Made by a program: the position numbers and the translations under genes
The notes under the pieces: model-generated
Database searches by the model: none
The model's input: the letters and a program-made list of their open reading frames with translations, nothing else
What the model was told of the DNA's origin: nothing
Shown: positions 1 to 7,103 of the stretch, in pieces
Layout: every line of letters starts with the position of its first letter
Position numbering within the stretch: the first letter of the stretch is position 1
Assembly: GCA_021785315.1 (NCBI GenBank)
Contig: JAJYFX010000024.1
Location: 1 to 10,824, forward strand
Reading direction: 5' to 3'
DNA from: Actinomycetes bacterium
GTDB lineage: Bacteria; Actinomycetota; Acidimicrobiia; Acidimicrobiales; Acidimicrobiaceae
Length of the DNA stretch: 10,824 nt

Positions 1-2
1 AT

Positions 3-593
3 CTGCTGGATGGTCCTTTGGCCAAAACTAAGGGGACAACCTCCAAGCGCGGAGCGTTTTTCGACTCGTTTTCCGATCGGGTTTCCGACCTGTTTCTCTT
101 CGGTGGCTTGGGGTGGTATTTCCTTCATTCAGGCAGGCCAGACCTTTCAGCACTGCCTTTCGGGATTTACGGCGCCGCTTCATTGATTTCTTACCAGCGG
201 GCGAAGGCCGAGTCGCTAGGTTTCAGCGCCAAGGGCGGAATCATGGAACGTGGCGAGCGGATCTTCGCTTTGGCCGCAGGACTTTTGTTTTCGCCTGTCT
301 TGGTGGCGATTTTATGGATAACACTTGTTCTGAGTGTGGTGACGGTTTTACAGCGGTTTTTGAAGATATGGAGTCAGGCTTCTGCGTCCGTTGTCAGTTC
401 GCCCAGGCGCTTCAGAAAAGAGCACGAGCCTCCTGTCAGGCGTCAATTCCAGAGGTCTGATTTCTTCCGTACCGCAGGAGCCAGACGCTTGTCTCATCCT
501 CGCCGGCGCTCTGGGGCGTCTTCCGCTTCCTCATCCTTCTCCCGATGGCTGGAGCACAGAGGTGCGCGAAGTTTCGGGGACCCTGAGAACTAA
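3..593 (+). CDS. pgsA: CDP-alcohol phosphatidyltransferase, probably phosphatidylinositol-phosphate synthase (5' partial)
   Basis: Partial gene whose 5' end lies before the window; 196 residues remain. The family transfers a phosphatidyl group from CDP-diacylglycerol to an alcohol at the cytoplasmic membrane. The visible part opens inside the family signature DGx2ARx8Gx3Dx3D: DG at the codons from base 9, then a Lys where Arg is usual, then GAFFDSFSD with both metal-binding Asp pairs in register. A later stretch, YQRAKAESLGF followed by MERGER, resembles the actinobacterial PI-phosphate synthases (PgsA1, Rv2612c type), which use inositol 1-phosphate. Several hydrophobic helices follow, ending about visible residue 125. 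PatA-like and PimA-like genes downstream support a PI rather than a phosphatidylglycerol product; that is inference. The last ~70 residues are an Arg/Ser-rich tail unlike the rest and may be real or a frame artefact (see findings). Residues upstream of the signature are not visible. Confidence 0.88.
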   Translation: MLDGPLAKTKGTTSKRGAFFDSFSDRVSDLFLFGGLGWYFLHSGRPDLSALPFGIYGAASLISYQRAKAESLGFSAKGGIMERGERIFALAAGLLFSPVLVAILWITLVLSVVTVLQRFLKIWSQASASVVSSPRRFRKEHEPPVRRQFQRSDFFRTAGARRLSHPRRRSGASSASSSFSRWLEHRGARSFGDPEN

Positions 594-757
594 CCTGAAT
601 CTGTCCCAGCCGCGAAGCTGGAGATATTTTAGAGCTCATGACTTCTCCACCAGGAGATATCGCAGGATTGCGGATTGATGCCCATGATGGACTTTTTCAC
701 GCCGATTGATTATCGTTGGTTTGGTTGCCGGAAGTGTTCGAGATTTGAGGCGGTCTT
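594..757. other. Spacer between pgsA and the acyltransferase gene
   Basis: This 164-base gap is long for a PIM cluster, where these genes usually abut or overlap. A second reading frame runs open from 364 to a TGA at 676-678 across the end of pgsA. That TGA overlaps an ATG (TGATG) opening a 33-codon frame that ends at 779, inside the next gene. Neither frame shows a recognisable domain. A GAGG at 747-750 is the likely ribosome binding site of the next gene. I see no convincing promoter or terminator. Confidence 0.5.
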
Positions 758-1684
758 TTGGTCGAGTTGGGTGAAATGACGAAGCTAAACCTTAGAGATC
801 TTTGGGGTCGAGATCGGTTTGTCGTTGCGCGATATAAATTTGCTTCGAGATTCCTAGCTTTCGTGTCTCCCTCGTTCGATACCGGGTTCGCGTATGGCTT
901 CGGCTTGCTGGCATTTGTGTTTTCCCCAAAAAAACGCCAACTTGTGATGGACAACCTTTTGCGGGCTTCGCATCCAAAGCAAGGTTGGCTGGGTCGCAAC
1001 AAGCTCGCTCTCCAGGGTTATTTTTCATATGCGCGGTACTGGGTGGAGGCACTTGCTTTAGGTGAACTGACCCGCCGAGATCTCAGCGCAAGGATGAGCA
1101 TTTATGGATTTGAGCATTTTTATAAGGCCATAGGTCAGGGCAAGGGCGTAATTTTTACTACTCCGCATTTGGGAAATTGGGACTTTGGTGCGGCCTGGCT
1201 AGGTTCGGGAGGATATCCCATAACAGCAGTGGTGGAGGAGCTTGAACCTCGCGAACTGTTTGAGTGGTTCGCAAGTCATAGGGTCAGCTTCGGAGTCAGT
1301 GCGATCCCTGCAACGGCCACAGCCTTCGGCGAACTTGCCAAGGCGTTATCCAGAGGCGAGGTTGTTGCCCTGGTCGCTGATAGGGATATTTCCGGCTCTG
1401 GGATCCAAATGCCCTTTTTTGGCGAGGTGACTTCAATTCCGCAAGGTGTTGCGCTCCTCTCAATACGTACCGGCGCGCCGATAATCACTGCCGCCGTCTA
1501 CCTTCTGCCGGGCGGCGGCCATTTCGCGCTGGTCACTGACCCAATAACTGTAGAGAGATCGGACTCCTTGCGAAAGGATGTCGAATGCCTTACCGGAAGG
1601 ATTGTTGAGCGTTATGAACGGCTGATTCGCGCAGATCCTGTTCAGTGGCACCTTTTCCAGCCCAACTGGCCTTCTCAGTTGTAA
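758..1684 (+). CDS. LpxL/HtrB-family acyltransferase, PatA-like (PIM acyltransferase)
   Basis: Encodes 308 residues of the lysophospholipid/lipid A acyltransferase family (PF03279). In mycobacteria the orthologous position holds PatA, which transfers palmitate to the mannose of PIM1/PIM2 on the cytoplasmic face of the membrane. The catalytic HX4D motif is intact as PHLGNWD (His137, Asp142). Further family blocks are the LVADRDISGSG region (about 206-216), MPFFGE (218-223) with the following Pro-Gly segment, and a C-terminal WHLFQPNW (297-304). A hydrophobic segment at about 44-56 may anchor it. The TTG at 758 is the first start after an in-frame TGA at 746 and has GAGG seven bases upstream; the ATG at 776 is the alternative but has a poorer site. 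The PI-phosphate synthase upstream and PimA-like gene 65 bases downstream support a PIM role. The exact acceptor is inferred from context. Confidence 0.88.
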   Translation: MVELGEMTKLNLRDLWGRDRFVVARYKFASRFLAFVSPSFDTGFAYGFGLLAFVFSPKKRQLVMDNLLRASHPKQGWLGRNKLALQGYFSYARYWVEALALGELTRRDLSARMSIYGFEHFYKAIGQGKGVIFTTPHLGNWDFGAAWLGSGGYPITAVVEELEPRELFEWFASHRVSFGVSAIPATATAFGELAKALSRGEVVALVADRDISGSGIQMPFFGEVTSIPQGVALLSIRTGAPIITAAVYLLPGGGHFALVTDPITVERSDSLRKDVECLTGRIVERYERLIRADPVQWHLFQPNWPSQL

Positions 1685-1692
1685 AGGTAGTG

Positions 1693-1749
1693 ATGGGGCT
1701 CTACCATGTAATTCAATCTGGTGGCAAAGTCGGATGGAGCGGTCGATAA
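1693..1749 (+). CDS. Possible 18-residue leader ORF upstream of pimA
   Basis: A short frame, MGLYHVIQSGGKVGWSGR, starts at an ATG preceded by AAAGG (1683-1687) at a five-base distance, which is a good ribosome binding site. Its TAA (1747-1749) directly abuts the GTG start of pimA at 1750. The arrangement would allow translational coupling. No known peptide is recognised, and a frame this short can occur by chance. The AAAGG could also simply sit at the end of the preceding gene by coincidence. Confidence 0.25.
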   Translation: MGLYHVIQSGGKVGWSGR

Positions 1750-2823
1750 GTGAAAATAGCTGAACTATGCCCCTATAGTCTTTCGGTCCCAGGCGGCGTT
1801 CAAGGTCAGGCAACAGCTCTGACCCGGGCTATGCGTCGGCTGGGACATGAAGTGGACATAATCGCACCATCGGATGAACTGCCCGCCACGGAGTCGTTTC
1901 GAAACATCGGCCCTTCGATCAGAATTCCTGCCAACGGTTCTCGGGCGCCGGTTGGCATATCTCCAGCAGCTCTTGCTCGGACTGCTTCCATGATTCGTGA
2001 TGGAAGTTATGACATCGTTCATATCCACGAGCCATTTGCCCCGGGCCCATCTTTAGTAGGTTTGATAGCCTCAAAAGTTCCGGTAGCTGGGACGTTTCAC
2101 CGTCATGGGGTTACAATTCCATATAAAGTCCTCGGCTGGGCGTTGTCGGGTTTTGGAAGCCGGCTCCAGGCGCGTTTTGCCGTGTCTGTGGACGCGATGC
2201 TTACCGCAAGGAGCGTATTTGGAGGGCATTACCAGGTAGTTGGTAACGGTGTTGACCTGCAGGCCTTTGATGTCTCCCCTGTTTGGCCTAAGGAGAACCC
2301 AACGGTTTTATTCATCGGACGTCATGAGCACCGAAAGGGGTTGGAGGTGCTCATTGAAGCTTTCATAGGTATAAACGAGCCGGAGCTGACATGTTGGATT
2401 GCTGGCGACGGACCTCAAACTCCTTATCTGCGCACCATCACGGCAAGGGATCCCAGGATCGTGTGGCTGGGCAGGATTTCCGATGCTGAAGCGATGGCGA
2501 GGATGAAGGCTGCCGATGTCGTGTGCGCACCTTCGCTTTATGGTGAGTCGTTTGGAGTGGTGCTCCTAGAGGGAATGGCGGCCGGGTCGCTGGTTGTGGC
2601 AACCGATATTGCCGGCTACCGCGGAGTGGCGCGAGATAATGTGGAGGCGATCTTGGTTCCCCCAAATGAAGTGGTGCTGCTGCGCCAAGCGCTAATAAGG
2701 GCTTTTAGCGACAGCGGGTTAGCTGACAACCTGCGTACCAATGGGCGCAAGAGGGCCCTCGAATTTTCCATTGAGAATCTCGCGAAGGTATATTTAGACA
2801 GCTTTGCTACTTTGATCGCATGA
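1750..2823 (+). CDS. pimA: GT4 glycosyltransferase, PimA-like phosphatidylinositol mannosyltransferase
   Basis: Encodes 357 residues of a GT-B fold, GT4-family transferase; PimA moves mannose from GDP-mannose to the inositol 2-position of phosphatidylinositol at the inner membrane face, the first committed PIM step. The N-terminus CPYSLSVPGGVQ (8-19) carries the Gly-Gly loop typical of PimA. HIHEPFAPG (91-99) and GTFHRH (His117, matching the PimA active-site His) follow. GNGVD (165-169), GRHEHRKG (190-197, the nucleotide-phosphate-binding Arg/Lys pair) and the EX7E motif GESFGVVLLE (Glu266, Glu274) complete the donor site. Length fits the family (about 370-380) closely. The GTG start has GGAG eleven bases upstream and gives the canonical N-terminus. 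Its place after the PatA-like gene matches mycobacteria. A related sugar-transferase specificity cannot be excluded from sequence alone. Confidence 0.9.
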   Translation: MKIAELCPYSLSVPGGVQGQATALTRAMRRLGHEVDIIAPSDELPATESFRNIGPSIRIPANGSRAPVGISPAALARTASMIRDGSYDIVHIHEPFAPGPSLVGLIASKVPVAGTFHRHGVTIPYKVLGWALSGFGSRLQARFAVSVDAMLTARSVFGGHYQVVGNGVDLQAFDVSPVWPKENPTVLFIGRHEHRKGLEVLIEAFIGINEPELTCWIAGDGPQTPYLRTITARDPRIVWLGRISDAEAMARMKAADVVCAPSLYGESFGVVLLEGMAAGSLVVATDIAGYRGVARDNVEAILVPPNEVVLLRQALIRAFSDSGLADNLRTNGRKRALEFSIENLAKVYLDSFATLIA

Positions 2824-2845
2824 ATGTCTTCTAGAATCGACTTCC

Positions 2846-3661
2846 ATGCCTAGGACATCCACTCGCGCTCAAATTTGGGGAGACGTGCAACAGTTTGATA
2901 CCCGTCGAGCTGTGGCGCAGGTGGTTTTTTACTATTTGCTCTTCGTTGTGGTTACGGGGGCTGTGGCCTCGATAATAATTTCGCAGATACTAAGAGTTAT
3001 CCACGCGTCAGATGGATTTCATTGGGCTGTCATAATCGGGTTTGGGGTTCCCTTAGTTGCTGCGTTGTTTGCTGGATTTCGTGCTGCCTCGAATGGGGCG
3101 AGAGGCCTTGAGCTTCATAGATTGTCGATGGACACGGCTCCGGGGCTGATGAATATAACCGAAGGCTTGTGTCTGACAATGGGAATTGATATGCCGAGGG
3201 TACTCGAGCTCAAAGAGCCTCAGATAAATATTGCAGCATTTTCCGTAGGCAATACCCGTTCGGTACTTGTGGTGACTTCAGGAGCCTTGGAGGCATTCTC
3301 CAGGCTGGAGTTTGAAGGTTTGATTGCCAGGGAATTGGTAAGGGCCCGGTCAGGTCAGATATTTTTTGAAGCCCGCATAAGAGCTCTTCAAAAACTTGTG
3401 GCACCTTTGTCAGGGTTTATCGTGCCCAGGCGTCAAGGTCCTGCATTGACGAAGAAGTTGATTGCCGACGATCTAGGCGGTGTCTATTTCACCAGATATC
3501 CGGTTGCGATGATTTCCGCCTTCGAGAAGATGGAACGCGATCCAAATGCGAAAGTAACCGGTTCAAGTCTCAGAAGAATGGTTCTGGCTCCGTACTGGGC
3601 ACATCCCACACTCGAGAACGCTGAGATGGCGGCTCGAATGAAAGAGCTCAGTTCGTACTAG
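2846..3661 (+). CDS. M48/HtpX-like membrane protein lacking zinc ligands (predicted pseudopeptidase)
   Basis: Encodes 271 residues resembling M48 membrane metallopeptidases (HtpX/Ste24). Two N-terminal membrane helices lie at about 24-50 and 59-80. The middle block INIAAFSVGNTRSVLVVTSGALE (127-149) matches the HtpX segment around NAFATG. The next block aligns with ELxAVLAHELGHIRNGD, but reads EFEGLIARELVRARSG: Arg162-Glu163-x-x-Arg166 replaces HExxH. The third-ligand block, usually RExxAD, reads KKLIADD (203-209), so the Glu ligand is Lys; the following FTRYPVAMISAFEKM still matches. HP at 253-254 marks the usual C-terminal motif. A zinc peptidase activity is therefore unlikely; a scaffold or regulatory role is inference. 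It starts 22 bases after pimA. The ATG at 2846 has no clear ribosome binding site; a GTG at 2885 with GGGGAG close by is an alternative that keeps both helices. Confidence 0.78.
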   Translation: MPRTSTRAQIWGDVQQFDTRRAVAQVVFYYLLFVVVTGAVASIIISQILRVIHASDGFHWAVIIGFGVPLVAALFAGFRAASNGARGLELHRLSMDTAPGLMNITEGLCLTMGIDMPRVLELKEPQINIAAFSVGNTRSVLVVTSGALEAFSRLEFEGLIARELVRARSGQIFFEARIRALQKLVAPLSGFIVPRRQGPALTKKLIADDLGGVYFTRYPVAMISAFEKMERDPNAKVTGSSLRRMVLAPYWAHPTLENAEMAARMKELSSY

Positions 3662-3699
3662 AAAATTATTTTATCCGGTTTGTTTAGGAGATTTGAAGA

Positions 3700-4740
3700 A
3701 TGGTAAATGGTAAATACCTGGCTTTGGGAGTAATCGGTCTAGCACTGGCTTCGTGTGGAACTTCGGCTGCGGTAGCTCCCACCACAACTACTAGTAGCAC
3801 CGTTTTGGCTTCGACTACCACCACCACAGCGGCCAAAGTTTCACCACTCACTGGTCTTCCTTATCCTGACCCTGCTTACTCGAAGCGGCCGGTAATCGCT
3901 GTAAAGATTGATAATGCTCCACAGGCATGGCCCCAGTCTGGCTTACTGCACGCCGATGTGATCTACGAAGAGATGGTTGAGGGAGGCTATACGCGATACA
4001 TGGCGGTGCTTCAGTCCCAGAATGCATCAGTTTTGGGGCCAATCAGGTCGGTTAGGGGATCTGATGCCGATATCGCTGCCCCCTTGCGGGGATTTTTTGC
4101 CTATTCAGGGGGGATTCCAACCTTTGTGGCGGACATACGCAATTCGGGCGTTACCGATGTCGGAGTCAACGTGCTAAATGCCTACTACCGGCTTTCGTCG
4201 CGTCCCGCGCCGCACAACCTCTACTCTTCGACAACCTCTATTTATGCCGATGCAGCTAAGGCAGGGCTGACTGCGAAGCTTCCACCGAAACTTTTTGAAT
4301 TCAGAAAGCCAGGTTCTGGCTTTGCAGCGTCAGGCGCACAGCCTGTTTCCGCATTCCGAGTGGATATTTCTGGCAATGCCAATGATTTGTGGACTTGGGA
4401 TGCGGGTTCTAGGTACTGGACGCGTAGCACAAACGGAGTTCCACAGCGTAATCCGCAGGGTATTTCCGAAAATGCGACGAACGTGATAATCGAATTTGTG
4501 AGCTATACCAATACGGGCTTCATCGATCCCGCAGGAAACCCAGTTCCTCAGGCGCACTCTGTCGGCACCGGAAAGGCGATCTTTCTTTCTGGTGGGCAGG
4601 AAGCAGTCGGAACCTGGTCGAAAGCTTCACAGAGCGCGGTGACTACATTCAGTGATTCTTCGGGCCAGCCAATCGAGCTAGCTCCTGGCAGAACTTGGGT
4701 GGAATTTGCTCCGATCGGCACACCGACCACGGCGTCGTAA
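3700..4740 (+). CDS. DUF3048 (YerB-like) lipoprotein
   Basis: Encodes 346 residues. A short signal peptide ends in a lipobox LASC (Cys19), predicting lipid anchoring outside the membrane. A Thr/Ser/Ala-rich linker spans about 26-46, with two runs of Thr. The DUF3048 N-terminal domain follows (about 48-200): [20 protein letters not shown] (63-82), [19 protein letters not shown] (85-103), LGPIRSVR (112-119) and the late PHNLYSS (171-177). The C-terminal domain (about 215-340) contains [18 protein letters not shown] (291-308) and GRTWVEFAP (330-338). The family, typified by Bacillus YerB, has no established biochemical role. The ATG is preceded by AGGAG at 3686-3690, nine bases away, one of the best ribosome binding sites in the window. 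It sits between the M48-like gene and pdxS; both envelope genes may belong with the PIM module, but this is only proximity. Confidence 0.9.
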   Translation: MVNGKYLALGVIGLALASCGTSAAVAPTTTTSSTVLASTTTTTAAKVSPLTGLPYPDPAYSKRPVIAVKIDNAPQAWPQSGLLHADVIYEEMVEGGYTRYMAVLQSQNASVLGPIRSVRGSDADIAAPLRGFFAYSGGIPTFVADIRNSGVTDVGVNVLNAYYRLSSRPAPHNLYSSTTSIYADAAKAGLTAKLPPKLFEFRKPGSGFAASGAQPVSAFRVDISGNANDLWTWDAGSRYWTRSTNGVPQRNPQGISENATNVIIEFVSYTNTGFIDPAGNPVPQAHSVGTGKAIFLSGGQEAVGTWSKASQSAVTTFSDSSGQPIELAPGRTWVEFAPIGTPTTAS

Positions 4741-4798
4741 TTGTAGGTCGTACTTTTCAGGAACGCGGCGAATTAGACTTGATTCACTGGAGGATATT

Positions 4799-5698
4799 GT
4801 GGAAAAGATTGAGCAATCAGCTAATGTGACCGGCGGGACTCTGGTCAAGCGCGGACTTGCTGAAATGCTGCGCGGCGGCGTGATTATGGATGTCGTCAAC
4901 GCGGATCAAGCCAAGATCGCGGAGGATGCAGGGGCAGTGGCCGTAATGGCCCTGGAGCGAGTTCCTGCTGACATCCGCCGGGACGGCGGAGTGGCCCGAA
5001 TGAGCGATCCGTACCTCATCGAAGAGATTCAGAAGGCTGTCACGATACCAGTCATGGCGAAGGCTCGAATCGGGCATTTTGCCGAAGCCCAGATTCTCGA
5101 AGAACTGCAAGTGGATTACATTGACGAGTCGGAGGTTCTGACTCCTGCGGATGAAGCACATCATATTGACAAGTGGAAGTTTTCTGTTCCTTTCGTATGT
5201 GGAGCCACGAACCTTGGCGAGGCTCTGAGGCGGATCTCAGAGGGGGCGGCACTGATTCGGTCCAAGGGCGAGGCTGGGACAGGCAATGTAGTCGAGGCGG
5301 TCAGGCATCTGCGCTCGATAACCGGCGACATTAGGAAGATCACCCAAGCCGATACCGCTGAGCTTTACGCCTGGGCGAAGAGTCTTCAGGCTCCTGTCGA
5401 GCTGGTTCGCGAAATTGCCGCGACGGGCAGGCTTCCCGTGCCGTTGTTCTGTGCCGGCGGGCTGGCTACCCCCGCGGATGCTTCGTTGGTAATGCAGCTC
5501 GGAGCGGAAGCGGTGTTCGTGGGATCAGGAATATTCAAGAGCTCTGATCCTGCCAGTAGAGCGCGGGCCATAGTTGAGGCGACTACACACTTCAGTGACC
5601 CAGGTGTTCTTGTTAGGGTTTCGAGAAACCTCGGCCCGGCAATGGTTGGGATTGAAATGGACGACATCGAGGTAAAGCTTGCTGAGCGCGGCTGGTAG
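4799..5698 (+). CDS. pdxS: Pyridoxal 5'-phosphate synthase subunit PdxS
   Basis: Encodes 299 residues, normal for PdxS. It builds PLP from ribose 5-phosphate, glyceraldehyde 3-phosphate and ammonia delivered by PdxT, in a dodecameric (beta/alpha)8-barrel core with attached glutaminases. The two catalytic lysines are present with family spacing: Lys88 in VMAKARIGH and Lys156 in [10 protein letters not shown]; Asp31 in IMDVVN aligns with the substrate-binding Asp. Other blocks are [12 protein letters not shown] (107-118), [16 protein letters not shown] (131-146) and the phosphate-binding [12 protein letters not shown] and FVGSGIFKS. The GTG at 4799 is chosen because GGAGG lies at 4789-4793 and because the protein then begins [14 protein letters not shown], near the family start; the frame stays open farther upstream but encodes nothing family-like. 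Thirty bases separate it from pdxT. Confidence 0.97.
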   Translation: MEKIEQSANVTGGTLVKRGLAEMLRGGVIMDVVNADQAKIAEDAGAVAVMALERVPADIRRDGGVARMSDPYLIEEIQKAVTIPVMAKARIGHFAEAQILEELQVDYIDESEVLTPADEAHHIDKWKFSVPFVCGATNLGEALRRISEGAALIRSKGEAGTGNVVEAVRHLRSITGDIRKITQADTAELYAWAKSLQAPVELVREIAATGRLPVPLFCAGGLATPADASLVMQLGAEAVFVGSGIFKSSDPASRARAIVEATTHFSDPGVLVRVSRNLGPAMVGIEMDDIEVKLAERGW

Positions 5699-5728
5699 TA
5701 CAATCTAGAAGGGCGATTCGCAGAGTTA

Positions 5729-6316
5729 ATGAAAATTGGTGTTCTAGCCCTCCAGGGTGATTTTCTGAATCATGTGGCGATTCTTGACAAGCTTTCGGTC
5801 AGGTCGGTTCTCGTAAGGACCCCCAGTGATCTCGACATTGATGGAATCATCATTCCCGGGGGTGAATCAACTACTATGTCGCTGCTTCTTCAGTCATCGG
5901 AACTATACAAGCCCTTGGCAAGTCTAATCAGTAGCGGATTGGCGGCCTTTGGAACCTGTGCCGGTATGATTCTGCTGGCAAGGTCTGTCATCGATGGACG
6001 GCCTGATCAAGTGACGCTTGATGCAATCGACATCGTGGTTAGGCGAAACGGTTTCGGGAGACAGCTTGCTTCGTTTGAGACGGAACTGGCCGTCTCGGGC
6101 ATCGGACCCATGAAGGCAGCGTTCATCCGCGCGCCTGTGGTGGAAAAAGTTTCAGACGAAGTGGAAGTGCTGGCAATGGTGAACTACAGTTTTCCTGATT
6201 CTGCCAGCAGACAGGTCCCGGTGATCTGCAGAAATGGGAAGGTTCTCGTTTCCTCATTTCATCCGGAACTTGTTGGTGAAGACAGGCTTCATAGACTTTT
6301 TTTAGAGCGTATATAG
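5729..6316 (+). CDS. pdxT: Pyridoxal 5'-phosphate synthase glutaminase subunit PdxT
   Basis: Encodes 195 residues of a class-I glutamine amidotransferase that hydrolyses glutamine and passes ammonia to PdxS. The start MKIGVLALQGDF is diagnostic. The catalytic triad is visible: Cys77 in FGTCAGM, and His178 with Glu180 in SFHPEL. The oxyanion/glutamine-binding PGGEST is at 43-48, and RRNGFGRQLASFE (105-117) matches the usual RNAFGRQ..SFE block with Ala replaced by Gly. Length matches the family. The ribosome binding site is weak (CAGAG at 5721-5725, or GAAGG about 16 bases upstream), so translation may depend on ribosomes leaving pdxS thirty bases before. Adjacent pdxS and pdxT encode a complete ribose-5-phosphate-dependent vitamin B6 route. 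Confidence 0.97.
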   Translation: MKIGVLALQGDFLNHVAILDKLSVRSVLVRTPSDLDIDGIIIPGGESTTMSLLLQSSELYKPLASLISSGLAAFGTCAGMILLARSVIDGRPDQVTLDAIDIVVRRNGFGRQLASFETELAVSGIGPMKAAFIRAPVVEKVSDEVEVLAMVNYSFPDSASRQVPVICRNGKVLVSSFHPELVGEDRLHRLFLERI

Positions 6317-6338
6317 ATGTGTAAAGGGAGATATCCAG

Positions 6339-7088
6339 ATGTCTGGTCACTCTAAATGGGCAACGATTAAACATAAAAAAGGGGCTCAGGACAAGGCCCG
6401 TGGAAAGCTATTTGCGAAACTGATCAGACAGGTTGAGGTGGCTGCGCGAGAGGGTGGCGGCGATATCAATGCAAATGCTACCCTTAGGACGATGTTTGCC
6501 AAGGCGCGCGAATCGTCGGTTCCTCTGGATACCATCGAGAGGGCTATCAAGCGCGGCACAGGGGAGCTTGACGGCGTCCGCTACGAGGCGATAAATTACG
6601 AGGGCTATGGTCCGGGCGGTATTGCTGTAATTGTGGAATGCCTAACCGACAATCGAAATCGGACCGGTGCTGACGTAAGAAGTATATTTTCTAAGAGCGG
6701 CGGCTCGATGGCTGAGCCGGGGGCTGTTTCCTGGCAGTTCGAGCGGAAAGGTGTTGTAGCGGTGGATCGATCTGCCGACGAAGACTCGCTTACGCTTGTG
6801 GCTCTGGAATCTGGAGCCGAGGATGTCAACGATCTGGGTGATCAATGGCAAGTCGTCTGCGCACCTGGTGATCTGGCGGCGCTGAGGGCAGGCTTGGAGG
6901 AAGGCGAATTTGCCGTTGCCGAGGCCGAGTTAGTAATGTTGCCCACTTCGACCATAGATATAAGCGATGAAAACGAAGCTCGCAAGGTTCTGAAGCTCAT
7001 TGATGCACTGGAGGATAATGACGATGTGCAGAACGTATATTCCAACTTCGACATTCCCGATAGTATTCTGGAAGCCGCGAGCCTGTGA
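6339..7088 (+). CDS. yebC: YebC/PmpR (TACO1) family protein
   Basis: Encodes 249 residues, full length for the family. The hallmark start MSGHSKWATIKHKKGAQDKA is followed by RGKLFAKLIRQVEVAAREGG (21-40) and the EGYGPGGIAVIVECLTDNRNRT region (88-109), then FSKSGGSMAEPGAVSWQF (117-134), all strongly conserved. The C-terminal acidic domain ends in DNDDVQNVYSNFDIPD. The family was long annotated as transcriptional regulators; work on TACO1 and bacterial YebC supports a role in translation, helping ribosomes through difficult stretches. AAAGGGAG (6323-6330) lies eight bases before the ATG and predicts efficient translation. A yebC-ruvC-ruvA-ruvB neighbourhood is widespread in bacteria, including proteobacteria; here a peroxiredoxin gene lies between yebC and ruvC. 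Confidence 0.97.
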   Translation: MSGHSKWATIKHKKGAQDKARGKLFAKLIRQVEVAAREGGGDINANATLRTMFAKARESSVPLDTIERAIKRGTGELDGVRYEAINYEGYGPGGIAVIVECLTDNRNRTGADVRSIFSKSGGSMAEPGAVSWQFERKGVVAVDRSADEDSLTLVALESGAEDVNDLGDQWQVVCAPGDLAALRAGLEEGEFAVAEAELVMLPTSTIDISDENEARKVLKLIDALEDNDDVQNVYSNFDIPDSILEAASL

Positions 7089-7103
7089 CGTGCGGGTAGA
7101 CGC

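Noticed and set aside
678..779. 33-codon ORF after the TGATG junction
   Set aside because: No ribosome binding site or domain is evident, it runs into the acyltransferase gene in another frame, and such frames are expected by chance.
1460..1813. Antisense ORF across the acyltransferase-pimA junction
   Set aside because: Its translation has no recognisable domain and it mirrors two strongly supported + strand genes.
3661..3690. AT-rich TATTTTAT stretch as a promoter for the DUF3048 gene
   Set aside because: No matching -35 element lies at the right distance in the end of the preceding gene; the 38-base gap is compatible with read-through.
3780..3835. Thr-codon-rich stretch as a DNA repeat or hypervariable tract
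   Set aside because: Mixed Thr, Ser and Ala codons encode an ordinary low-complexity linker after the lipobox; there is no exact tandem repeat.
4706..4798. Upstream extension of the pdxS frame
   Set aside because: It overlaps the end of the DUF3048 gene, encodes Arg-rich sequence unlike PdxS, and the GTG at 4799 has GGAGG at a good distance and gives the family N-terminus.
4741..4798. Possible pdxS promoter (TAGACT at 4774-4779 as a -10)
   Set aside because: No recognisable -35 is found at 16-18 bases upstream, and no repeated operator for a PdxR-type regulator is visible.
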